A DNA stretch of 12,651 bases from Bacteroidota bacterium (GTDB lineage Bacteria > Bacteroidota > Bacteroidia > Chitinophagales > Chitinophagaceae). The translations under genes and the position numbers were made by a program. This document shows positions 1 to 6,418 of the stretch, one piece after another. The stretch's first letter is position 1, and each line of letters opens with the position of its first letter. The DNA lies in NCBI GenBank assembly GCA_023412975.1, contig JAEZRB010000062.1, positions 1-12,651 on the forward strand, written 5' to 3'. The notes below the pieces were generated by a model. That model had not been told where the DNA came from. It worked only from the letters and a program-made list of their open reading frames with translations, and searched no databases.

Positions 1-1164
1 ATCTTCTATTATAGCAAAACTGTTGCGGGTCGACAACGAACCAATGGCTTCCTGCACTCGCATGTTGTAAGACTCGGGAGTTTCTTTCTGCTCACAGGCA
101 CCATGGCAATAAAGCCCGTGTATTCCCTCACAGGTGCCGTTGCTGGTTTGTAAAAAACAAAGCTTAGGGCAGAGATTGTACTCACGGATCATCTTTCGCA
201 GCAGGGAATGGCCATCTGTGAGGTAATGAAATGTATGCACAGGTCTGAGCCCGCCCCTGTTTTTTTCGATGGCCAGTCGCAGGTAACCGTTTTGATCTTC
301 GTAGAGAAAAATACCATACACACTCTCGGCATTTTTTTGAGAATAATTGAAAACCGGCCAGAGTTTTTTTATCTCCGTGGACTCAAGGATATGCGCCATC
401 AGTTCGGTAGCACAGGGTTGAAAGCTGATGCCGTGTGTATGCTTTAAAAAATTTTGTTTTTGCCGGCTCTGCGAATTATTACTGAAATGACTGTTGATGC
501 GGTAGCGGATATTTTTAGCTTTACCAACATATATGATCTTCCCTTTTTCGTTGTGAAAGTAATATACCCCCGGTGTGTATGGCAATTGTTCGAAGTGTTC
601 CTTCGGCACATTGGGCGGAAGTATCTGTTCCTTTGAATTTCGCTGCAAGCTTTTTTCAACCAGGTTTTCCCTATCATTTTGTAATAGGAGGTGAAATACT
701 TTTGCCGTTGCTTCTGAATCACCACCCGCACGGTGACGGTTATTGATCGGGATATCCAGGGCATGACAAAGATTACCGAGTCCGTAGGAGGGTAGGCCGG
801 GAAATATTTTTCGGCTCAACCGTACCGTGCAAAGCTTTTTCGTATTCAGGTTGTACTGGCTGGCTGCCAAATGACTTTTTACAAAGGAATAGTCGAAGTT
901 GACATTATGCGCCACAAAGACCTTATCATGCAATAACTGATACACTTCACCGGCAACCTCTTCAAACAACGGTGCATTTTCCACCATTTCATTGGTAATC
1001 CCGGTCATGGATTGAATATAATAGGGGATTGGCTGACGTGGGTTGATCAGGGTCTCGTATTTATCGACGATCTTTTCACCATCGAATACATGTATGCTGA
1101 TCTCCGTGATGCCATTTGCCTGCGCATAACCCCCGGTAGTCTCTATATCAACAATGGCGTACAT
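1..1164 (-). CDS. DEDDh exonuclease (DnaQ/epsilon-like) fused to GIY-YIG nuclease, 3' end outside window
   Basis: 388 codons are open from ATG at 1164 to the window edge; the C-terminus is missing. The first ~165 residues are a DnaQ-like 3'-5' exonuclease: motif I VDIET (D6, E8), motif II HNVNFD (D91), motif III HRAGGD (H144, D149), so all five DEDDh residues are present. Residues ~190-275 are a UvrC-type GIY-YIG domain: GVY at 199-201, IYVGKAKN at 211-218, a candidate catalytic E261 and N273, the last two 12 apart as in UvrC. A cysteine cluster follows (C332, C336, C345, C353, C357); its CX7CX3C part matches the spacing I recall for the UvrC iron-sulfur site. Proteins of this build (Cho-like, 'PolC/UvrC fusion') are thought to act in excision repair, one domain incising and one trimming; that role is inference here. 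The gene diverges from rlmK. Start choice is firm because motif I begins at residue 5. Confidence 0.93.
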   Translation of the reverse strand, partial: MYAIVDIETTGGYAQANGITEISIHVFDGEKIVDKYETLINPRQPIPYYIQSMTGITNEMVENAPLFEEVAGEVYQLLHDKVFVAHNVNFDYSFVKSHLAASQYNLNTKKLCTVRLSRKIFPGLPSYGLGNLCHALDIPINNRHRAGGDSEATAKVFHLLLQNDRENLVEKSLQRNSKEQILPPNVPKEHFEQLPYTPGVYYFHNEKGKIIYVGKAKNIRYRINSHFSNNSQSRQKQNFLKHTHGISFQPCATELMAHILESTEIKKLWPVFNYSQKNAESVYGIFLYEDQNGYLRLAIEKNRGGLRPVHTFHYLTDGHSLLRKMIREYNLCPKLCFLQTSNGTCEGIHGLYCHGACEQKETPESYNMRVQEAIGSLSTRNSFAIIED

Positions 1165-1245
1165 AAATAATTGCGGACTGTGCCGGACTGCCGGCTAAAA
1201 CACGAATTTCGTAAAAAAAAATACCAGGATTTGGGAAAAATTGAA
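1165..1245. promoter_or_regulatory. Divergent intergenic region between exonuclease and rlmK
   Basis: These 81 bp must hold the promoters of both divergent genes. I see no full TAnnTTTG element in either direction; the best plus-strand match is AGGATTTG near 1228-1235, two mismatches from consensus. The region contains a small GC hairpin (GCCGG 1182-1186, loop ACTG, CCGGC 1191-1195), a repeated GGACTG (1175-1180 and 1185-1190) and an 11-bp dyad ACGAATTTCGT at 1202-1212. None of these can be assigned a regulator from sequence alone. Confidence 0.4.
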
Positions 1246-2172
1246 ATGTTCAGGAACAGGCTTGCCAAAGTCTACCGCCACCTGCAGAAACAGGCCAGGA
1301 AACAGGGGGTAACCTGTTACCGGGTATATGACCATGACCTGCCAGAGTATCCTTTATGCATAGAATTTTATGATAATAAATTATACGTGGCAGAATATAA
1401 ACGCCGTCACGGTTTGACGGAGGAAGAACACGACCTGTGGATGGAAGAAAGTATTGTCGTGATTTGCGAAGTCCTGGAAGTAGACAAAGACGATATTTTT
1501 TTAAAGCTTCGCCAGCGAAAACCGGGCAGACTGGGACAGTACCAGAAACTGGACGCGATCCAGCATGAATTTGTTGTTGAGGAAAACGGCTTAAAGTTTA
1601 TCGTCAACCTAAGCGATTACCTGGATACAGGACTTTTTCTCGATCACCGGCTTACCCGGCAAAGGGTCAGACAGGAGTCGGAAGGAAAGCATGTTTTAAA
1701 TCTTTTCGCATATACCGGTTCTTTTTCGGTGTATGCGGCGGCAGGCGGCGCATCATCCGTTATAACAGTTGATCTTTCAAAAACCTATCTGGGCTGGGCT
1801 GAAAGAAATATGGCTTTAAATGGTTTTATCGATTCAGTTCGATACAAGTTCGTCCATGCGGATGTACTGCAATACCTGGATGAACTTCCGCCCGGTGAAC
1901 TTGATTTGATCATCATGGATCCGCCGACCTTTAGTAATAGCAAGCGGATGGAGGATTTCCTGGATATCCAAAGAGATCATGTGGCGATGATCAATAAATG
2001 TATTGCTTCATTAAAGCCAGGTGGTGCATTGTATTTCAGTACTAACTTCAGAAAGTTTGTACTCGACCAGGATAATATCAACGCCACATCGGTCCGCGAT
2101 ATTACCCGGGCCACCACGCCTTTTGATTTTGAGGGAAAGTTATTTCGATGGTGCTATTATATCATTAAATAG
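1246..2172 (+). CDS. rlmK: 23S rRNA (guanine-N7) methyltransferase, RlmK type, free-standing
   Basis: 308-residue SAM-dependent methyltransferase that closely resembles the C-terminal (RlmK) half of E. coli RlmKL, which makes m7G2069 in 23S rRNA. Visible marks are an N-terminal RNA-binding-like segment with CYRVYDHDLPEY (24-35), the stretch DYLDTGLFLDHR (124-135) typical of RlmK/RlmI enzymes, SAM motif I around LNLFAYTGSF (151-160), the acidic loop VDLS (175-178), and motif IV DPPTFSNSKRMED (225-237), nearly identical to RlmKL. The THUMP/RlmL half is absent, so the G2445 activity must come from another gene, if present. A TTG at 1171 would add 25 residues, but ATG at 1246 aligns with the start of the family domain and leaves room for divergent promoters. 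It converges on the dehydrogenase gene 30 bp downstream; no strong terminator is seen between them. Confidence 0.9.
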   Translation: MFRNRLAKVYRHLQKQARKQGVTCYRVYDHDLPEYPLCIEFYDNKLYVAEYKRRHGLTEEEHDLWMEESIVVICEVLEVDKDDIFLKLRQRKPGRLGQYQKLDAIQHEFVVEENGLKFIVNLSDYLDTGLFLDHRLTRQRVRQESEGKHVLNLFAYTGSFSVYAAAGGASSVITVDLSKTYLGWAERNMALNGFIDSVRYKFVHADVLQYLDELPPGELDLIIMDPPTFSNSKRMEDFLDIQRDHVAMINKCIASLKPGGALYFSTNFRKFVLDQDNINATSVRDITRATTPFDFEGKLFRWCYYIIK

Positions 2173-2202
2173 CCTGCCGACTTGCAACAATGAATCCTGA
2201 AA

Positions 2203-3885
2203 TTACTGGATCAAAATTCGTTGAACTCTTTTTTCTGAGCCACGAACTAATCTTACCATATACAATCCCCGGGCGAGGTGGTATACTGGAATATCGATCC
2301 TTCCTGTCATGCCCCGGATATCTTTTTTGATTACCAGCGCTCCTGTCATGCTGAATACCTCCAATTGGTCGAATGTATCTGGAAGAAAAATGCTGATGAT
2401 ATTGTTGTTGATAGTAGAGGGGTAAATAAAATGCTCCCCCGCCTGGTTAAACACAGTAATGGTTGCTGAATAATCCCATTGGCCATCTTTGTTAACCGAG
2501 CGTAACCGGTAAAATATTTTTGAATCGGAAGCAATGTCAGTGAAACGGTAATTATTGACTGTTGTAAGATTCTGCGCAGGTAGTGTACCCACTATTTCAA
2601 AATTCAAACTGTCAAGGCTACGTTCCACTTCATAATATTGAAGTTCCTGCTCAACTGCCGACCAGTTTAAATCGATGATATTATTGTTTGCAGACGCTGT
2701 AAAATTTAATATCTGGAAAATGACTCCGGTGAGAGGCTCAAGTTTGTATACAATCCCAAATGAAAGTGAGCAGGCATAAATGGTACCATCCTGCCCTTCC
2801 CCAAAGCCGGAAATGTTAATAGGCGTCACGCCATTCAGTTTGATAATCTGCCAGGCATCGGCGGAATCCCTGATCACCCAATGATTGCCAGTTTCGAAGT
2901 CGACGAATATATAATATCCGTAGAACCCTGGATATTCGAGGCCGCGGTAAACAAACCCACCCGTAACCGCATAACCACCGGTAGTTCTATTGTGCGGGTA
3001 TTCGAAGACAGGTGAAACATATTGGTCGGCCGTGGCACAATTATTTAAATTGTAAGCCCTGGTTCCTTCGTAACAACGCCAGCCATAGTTTAAGCCTTTG
3101 GTATTACCGGCTTTTGCTACATTGATCTCTTCCCTTGCTCCCTGACCGACATCCGCGATCCACATATCGCCGGTTAACCGGTCAAAACTCCATCTCCAGG
3201 GATTACGCAGACCTAGCGCCCATAACTCGTCGGCAATGGCCGGGTTATTTATAAATGGGTTGTCGGCAGGGATGCTGTAGTTTAATGGCGGATTCGGAAT
3301 ATCAATATTAATACGGAGCATTTTACCCAGGAGGGAAGCGCCATTTTGTGCATTATTGTTGGGGTCACCTGCGCCACCACCGTCGCCGGTGGCGAAATAT
3401 AAATAACCATCGGGACCGAAGGAAAGTCTGCCACCATTATGATTGGCGGCACCGGGGTGCGGGATGGTAATGATGATTTTTTTGGAAGCAGGATTGGCAA
3501 TATTCATATCATTGCTAACCTTATACGATGCTACTTCGAGGCTACCCTGTGAATTGGTATAGTAAACAAAAAACAGTCCGTTCGTTTTATACGAAGGATG
3601 AAACGCCATACTGAGTAGGCCTCGTTCGCCAGACGATGTAATACCGTCCACTTTTAGAAAATCTGCGAGATGTTCGTACGCGTGGTTATACACTTTAATA
3701 GTGCCTTGTTTTTCCACTACAAAAAGGCGACGGGTATCATCATCGGGGCTGACAATTTCAACGGGATTTTCGAGAGAGAATATCACCGGTGTGTACCGCA
3801 TGCCCGCCGGTTGGGAAAAAGGGGAATAAGAAAATGCCAATAAGAACAGCGAAAGGATCAGTATTTGAATTTTCAGTCGTTGCAT
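2203..3885 (-). CDS. Secreted PQQ-dependent glucose/sorbosone dehydrogenase-like protein with T9SS sorting domain
   Basis: 560 residues from ATG at 3885; a GTG at 3900 would add five. A Sec signal peptide covers residues 1 to ~27 (hydrophobic ILILSLFLLAFSY). Residues ~30-385 form a six-bladed propeller of the GSDH/HHIP-like family (soluble PQQ sugar dehydrogenase): NHNGGRLSFGPDGYLYFATG carries the likely catalytic His149, and ALGLRNPWRWSFD carries the conserved Arg227. An Fn3-like module (~395-480) follows, with LDWS-like, YYEVERS and YRLRSVN signatures. The last ~70 residues form a type A T9SS C-terminal domain (LEVFSMTGALV, ARGLYMVRLV), which directs export across the outer membrane and is removed or anchored. 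Substrate is unknown; family members oxidise aldose sugars or sorbosone in the periplasm or outside the cell. It stands alone, separated from mdh by a repeat-rich gap. Confidence 0.92.
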   Translation of the reverse strand: MQRLKIQILILSLFLLAFSYSPFSQPAGMRYTPVIFSLENPVEIVSPDDDTRRLFVVEKQGTIKVYNHAYEHLADFLKVDGITSSGERGLLSMAFHPSYKTNGLFFVYYTNSQGSLEVASYKVSNDMNIANPASKKIIITIPHPGAANHNGGRLSFGPDGYLYFATGDGGGAGDPNNNAQNGASLLGKMLRINIDIPNPPLNYSIPADNPFINNPAIADELWALGLRNPWRWSFDRLTGDMWIADVGQGAREEINVAKAGNTKGLNYGWRCYEGTRAYNLNNCATADQYVSPVFEYPHNRTTGGYAVTGGFVYRGLEYPGFYGYYIFVDFETGNHWVIRDSADAWQIIKLNGVTPINISGFGEGQDGTIYACSLSFGIVYKLEPLTGVIFQILNFTASANNNIIDLNWSAVEQELQYYEVERSLDSLNFEIVGTLPAQNLTTVNNYRFTDIASDSKIFYRLRSVNKDGQWDYSATITVFNQAGEHFIYPSTINNNIISIFLPDTFDQLEVFSMTGALVIKKDIRGMTGRIDIPVYHLARGLYMVRLVRGSEKRVQRILIQ

Positions 3886-4123
3886 TGGCTGCGGCTTCAC
3901 CTGAATTTACGAAATAGTTCCCTACTAGAAAGCGTTAAAGAATAAAAAAAGGTTGCCAGCGATCCCGGAAAGTCTGGTGTGTGAAGCATTAAATTGAAAC
4001 AAGGATTTTCCCTTTCCTCCACTCTAAGGTTTCGAATGAGATTATCGATAATTGAATTTTCAAATTTGCATAAACCGTCCGAAGGGGTGGATGTTTCCTA
4101 TGACCTATTTTTTTACAAATAAA

Positions 4124-4140
4124 TTGTCCCTACGGGACAA
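4124..4140. repeat. Short palindromic repeat TTGTCCC-TAC-GGGACAA
   Basis: A perfect 7-bp inverted repeat with a 3-nt TAC loop in A/T-rich flanks. I recall similar CCCTACGGG palindromes as dispersed REP-like intergenic elements in Bacteroidota genomes; only one copy is in this window, so the repeat status is recalled rather than shown. No T-tract follows, so it is a poor intrinsic terminator. Confidence 0.5.
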
Positions 4141-4148
4141 AGCCAATC

Positions 4149-4272
4149 TTCGTGCTCATTGTGTTTCCTCCGTGACCATCGTGTCCAAAAAAAAACACGA
4201 AGTGCAAAAAGAATTCATCAAAACCCTTAGTGCCCTTCGTGTTTCCTTCGTGAACTTCGTGTCCAAAAAAAT
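4149..4272. repeat. Tandem CGTG-phased repeat, two ~46-bp copies 78 bp apart
   Basis: Copy 1 has NGTG tetramers starting at 4151, 4160, 4171 and 4180; copy 2 has them at 4229, 4238, 4249 and 4258. Spacing is 9, 11, 9 in both, and both copies end in CGTGTCC followed by an A run (9 and 7 bases). Between them, AAACACGAAG (4193-4202) is an exact reverse complement of CTTCGTGTTT (4235-4244), so the pair can fold into a 10-bp hairpin. The block lies just downstream of mdh (minus strand) and upstream of the dehydrogenase. No protein-coding sense; likely a dispersed intergenic element. Confidence 0.75.
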
Positions 4273-4299
4273 TAGGAACAGAAGTCAGCTATTAAGCTC

Positions 4300-5229
4300 T
4301 TAAAGCGTTTTCAACACATCATTCATGCTTCTAACCGCCGCAGCGCTCTTATTGAACTCGGCCATTTCCGCATCATTCAATTCAAAATCGATGATCTTTT
4401 CCCATCCGTTTTTTCCAATGATCACCGGAACCCCCAGGCAGATATCTTTTTGCCCGTACTCACCATCCAGTGCCACGCAGCAGGTAAACAATTTCTTTTC
4501 ATCCCTAACAATGGATTCAACCAACGCTGCACCAGCCGCACCCGGTGCATACCAGGCTGATGTGCCGATCAGTTTTGTAAGTGTAGCACCACCTACCATC
4601 GTATCAGCAACTATTTGTTTTTGTTGTTCCGCGCTCAGGAATTTTGTTACCGGCACCGAATTCCAGGTTGCCAGCCTGATCAGCGGTATCATCGTTGTAT
4701 CACCATGTCCACCAACTACTACGGCATTCAGATCGGCGGGGCTGCAGCTCAGGTGCTGGCTCAGCTGGTACCTGAAACGGGCACTATCGAGTGCGCCGCC
4801 CATACCAATGATCCTGTGTTTGGGCAGGCCTGTAGATTGCAGGGCCAGGTAGGTCATCGTGTCCATTGGATTGCTTATCACGATAATGATAGCATTAGGA
4901 GAATGTTTCAAAATATTTTCGGTCACACTTTTCACAATCCCTGCATTCACACCGATCAGTTCTTCACGTGTCATCCCGGGTTTGCGTGGCAAACCTGAAG
5001 TAATCACTACCACGTCACTTCCCGCGGTTTTAGAATAATCATTAGTAGAGCCTGTGATCTTTGTATCAAAACCGAGTAGGGCGGCAGTTTGCATCATGTC
5101 CTGCGCCTTTCCTTCGGCAACACCTTCTTTTATATCGAGTAATACTAATTCAGCGGCCAGTTCCTTACGGGCAATATTATCAGCACAGGTTGCGCCAACG
5201 GCACCGGCACCTACAACGGTTACTTTCAT
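4300..5229 (-). CDS. mdh: NAD-dependent malate dehydrogenase (LDH-like type)
   Basis: 309 residues; interconverts malate and oxaloacetate with NAD in the TCA cycle, cytoplasmic. The Rossmann motif is GAGAVG (7-12), and D32 at the end of strand 2 indicates NAD rather than NADP. The active-site loop PRKPGMTREE places Arg at 82, the residue that selects malate; lactate dehydrogenases have Gln there. R88, N120, D148, R151 and catalytic H175 (GGHGDT) are all present. Length is normal for the LDH-like (tetrameric) MDH group found in Bacteroidota. The start is set by MKVTVVGAG at 5229; the upstream in-frame extension to 5292 runs through a hairpin and a promoter element and is not coding. The gene appears to be transcribed from its own promoter, 105 bp downstream of the thioredoxin-like gene. 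Confidence 0.96.
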   Translation of the reverse strand: MKVTVVGAGAVGATCADNIARKELAAELVLLDIKEGVAEGKAQDMMQTAALLGFDTKITGSTNDYSKTAGSDVVVITSGLPRKPGMTREELIGVNAGIVKSVTENILKHSPNAIIIVISNPMDTMTYLALQSTGLPKHRIIGMGGALDSARFRYQLSQHLSCSPADLNAVVVGGHGDTTMIPLIRLATWNSVPVTKFLSAEQQKQIVADTMVGGATLTKLIGTSAWYAPGAAGAALVESIVRDEKKLFTCCVALDGEYGQKDICLGVPVIIGKNGWEKIIDFELNDAEMAEFNKSAAAVRSMNDVLKTL

Positions 5230-5258
5230 GAACGAAAAAATTTTTTGGTGAGGAAATG

Positions 5259-5280
5259 ATCTGCCGGCCAGCCGGCAGAT
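5259..5280 (-). promoter_or_regulatory. Stem-loop in mdh 5' leader
   Basis: ATCTGCCGGC (5259-5268) and GCCGGCAGAT (5271-5280) form a perfect 10-bp, GC-rich inverted repeat with a 2-nt CA centre. It lies 30 bp upstream of the mdh ATG and just downstream of the predicted -7 box, so it would sit at the very 5' end of the mdh transcript. It could protect the mRNA 5' end or terminate read-through from the upstream gene; a U-tract is not directly adjacent, which argues against a classical terminator. Confidence 0.6.
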
Positions 5281-5289
5281 TTTGAGTTG

Positions 5290-5297
5290 CAAAGGTA
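5290..5297 (-). promoter_or_regulatory. Predicted mdh promoter -7 element (TACCTTTG)
   Basis: Reading on the minus strand, TACCTTTG is a full match to the Bacteroidota consensus TAnnTTTG. It lies about 60 bp before the mdh start. The -33 TTTG partner is not clear at the usual ~19-bp spacing, so the call rests on the -7 box alone. Confidence 0.5.
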
Positions 5298-5334
5298 TTA
5301 GAAACTTCCTGTTTTATGCTTTCTCGATTTCCGG

Positions 5335-5832
5335 TTATTTCTTCAACTCCTCGATCACCTTTTCGATAGGCATAGCCCCCGAAAATACGGAGATCAGCTC
5401 TTTTTTGCGATTATAAAATGCCAGGAAAGGCAAATTATGGATACCGAAAAATACGGGCAGCATATAGGCTTCGTCCTTGCCCACAATAATGTTACCGAAA
5501 CGATCAAGGCCGTACTGTTGGTAAAACTCCCGCATCTGGTCGAAATCACGGGTGGTCGATAGCACCAGCTGTGTTTTGTCAAAAGACTTAATATTTTTAA
5601 TGATCTCCTCCATCTCATGCTGGCAGTGTTCACAATCCGGGCTAAACAGCATGAACATAACCGATTTTTTCTTATCCAGGTTTTCCTTGGTAAAATATGT
5701 GCTGCTGTCGGTCAACAATATTTTAAAGGGCGGCACACTGGGAAAGCGTTTGTAGGGTGGCTGTGGGGCATCCTGCGCGATGGTAAATAAAGCAGTGGAA
5801 AATGCTGTCAGGAAGAGTAATGAATATTTCAT
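5335..5832 (-). CDS. Exported thioredoxin-fold protein with CEHC motif
   Basis: 165 residues from ATG at 5832; an in-frame upstream ATG at 5856 would add eight residues ahead of the signal peptide and looks less likely. Residues 1-20 are a Sec signal peptide ending in a TIAQDA-like cleavage region, so the product is periplasmic or surface-facing. The thioredoxin/redoxin core has the redox pair C67-E-H-C70 (SPDCEHCQHE) and the cis-proline in NLPFLAF (P135). It resembles small TlpA/thioredoxin-like reductases of Bacteroidota that reduce or shuffle disulfides in exported proteins; the partner is unknown. It is divergent from blaI, with 190 bp between the starts. No obvious TAnnTTTG promoter with a proper -33 box was found; TTTCTTTG lies just before the start but would leave almost no leader. 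Confidence 0.85.
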   Translation of the reverse strand: MKYSLLFLTAFSTALFTIAQDAPQPPYKRFPSVPPFKILLTDSSTYFTKENLDKKKSVMFMLFSPDCEHCQHEMEEIIKNIKSFDKTQLVLSTTRDFDQMREFYQQYGLDRFGNIIVGKDEAYMLPVFFGIHNLPFLAFYNRKKELISVFSGAMPIEKVIEELKK

Positions 5833-5974
5833 GCCGCAAAGAAACGACTTATGCATGACTGAAACCCGGTTTTAACAAGATGGAGAATCCTTTAAAGTCC
5901 ACCACTTTGATGGCCCTATATCAATCAAAAGCATAGCTTCCTGAATATAATATTACCAAGTTCAAAAAATAAAA

Positions 5975-6006
5975 TTTTGCCTATTTACGAAACTTTCGTA
6001 GATTTA
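5975..6006 (+). promoter_or_regulatory. Predicted blaI-M56 promoter
   Basis: TTTTG at 5975-5979 is followed after exactly 19 bp by TAGATTTA (5999-6006), matching the Bacteroidota layout TTTG-N19-TAnnTTTG at all but the last base of the -7 box. Transcription would begin around 6012, giving a leader of about 11 nt before the blaI ATG at 6023. The two repressor dyads overlap this promoter. Confidence 0.65.
5986..6000. promoter_or_regulatory. BlaI-type operator 1
   Basis: TACGAAACTTTCGTA is a perfect 15-bp dyad centred on 5993, readable as TACGAA-N3-TTCGTA. It fills the spacer between the predicted -33 and -7 boxes and touches the -7 box. BlaI/MecI repressors bind comparable TACA-type dyads upstream of their own genes in Firmicutes; the assignment here rests on position and on the second identical-format site. 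Confidence 0.7.
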
Positions 6007-6019
6007 CGAAAAATTCGTA
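6005..6019. promoter_or_regulatory. BlaI-type operator 2
   Basis: TACGAAAAATTCGTA has the same format as operator 1 (TACGAA-N3-TTCGTA), centred on 6012, 19 bp from the first centre. It covers the predicted transcription start and ends three bases before the blaI ATG, so a bound dimer would block initiation directly. Confidence 0.7.
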
Positions 6020-6022
6020 GAT

Positions 6023-6379
6023 ATGGAGAAACTCACACCTGCAGAAGAAGCCACCATGCAGGCCGTATGGCAAACAGGGGAGGGTAACGTAAAAGCTTTT
6101 ATGGAAAATATGGATGAACCCGCTCCTTATACAACGGTAGCCTCCACCATTAAAAATCTCGAGAAAAAGGGTTACCTGAGCAGCCGGCTGATCGGAAATG
6201 CTTATTTCTACAAACCACTGGTATCGGAAGACGAGTATAAGAAAAAGTATCTCGGCTCGGTGGTGAAGGAATATTTTGATAATTCTTACAAAGAACTGGT
6301 TAGTTTTTTCGTGGAACAAAAAAAACTCTCAGCAAAGGAATTGAAAGAGATCCTGGATTTGATCGAAAAGAAAATGTGA
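6023..6379 (+). CDS. BlaI/MecI/CopY-family transcriptional repressor
   Basis: 118 residues, the usual length of the family. The N-terminal ~75 residues are a winged helix with the family signatures LTPAEEATMQAVW (4-16), PYTTVASTIKNLEKKGYL (recognition helix region, ~35-52) and a wing ending in FYKPLV. The C-terminal helices (SVVKEYFDNSYKELV, LSAKELKEILDLI) form the dimerisation part. It should repress its own operon through the two TACGAA-N3-TTCGTA dyads upstream and be cleaved or released when the M56 protease is activated. The downstream M56 gene follows after 39 bp, the standard blaI-blaR1 order in Bacteroidota. No beta-lactamase is nearby, so the regulon and inducer are unknown. Confidence 0.94.
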   Translation: MEKLTPAEEATMQAVWQTGEGNVKAFMENMDEPAPYTTVASTIKNLEKKGYLSSRLIGNAYFYKPLVSEDEYKKKYLGSVVKEYFDNSYKELVSFFVEQKKLSAKELKEILDLIEKKM

Positions 6380-6418
6380 GAACAGAGTTTCAAACTATCA
6401 GCAATTAATTTTTGATTT

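Larger units (their letters stand above)
3886..4299. other. 414-bp repeat-rich intergenic region
   Basis: No credible gene lies here; the longest open frame (plus strand 4052-4303) is made of repeat sequence and reads as low-complexity protein. From left to right it holds about 130 bp of unremarkable sequence upstream of the dehydrogenase, the palindrome TTATCGATAA (4042-4051), an ATTTTCAAATT motif (4056-4066) that recurs around accB-accC, a short palindrome TTGTCCC-TAC-GGGACAA (4124-4140), and two copies of a CGTG-phased repeat (4149-4272). The dehydrogenase promoter should lie at its left end, but I find no convincing TAnnTTTG on the minus strand. Confidence 0.8.

Noticed and set aside
1202..1212. 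ACGAATTTCGT dyad as a further BlaI operator upstream of rlmK
   Set aside because: Half-sites are separated by one base, whereas both blaI operators have three, and the outer T/A bases are not both present; the format does not match.
3906..3915. TTACGAAAT upstream of the dehydrogenase as a BlaI site
   Set aside because: Only one half-site is present, with no inverted partner at the right distance.
4052..4303. Plus-strand open frame of 83 codons between the dehydrogenase and mdh
   Set aside because: It is composed of the palindrome and CGTG repeats, overlaps the end of mdh and reads as low-complexity protein.
5230..5292. 21-residue N-terminal extension of malate dehydrogenase
   Set aside because: The Rossmann fold starts at MKVTVVGAG (5229) and the extra segment is encoded by a hairpin and promoter element.
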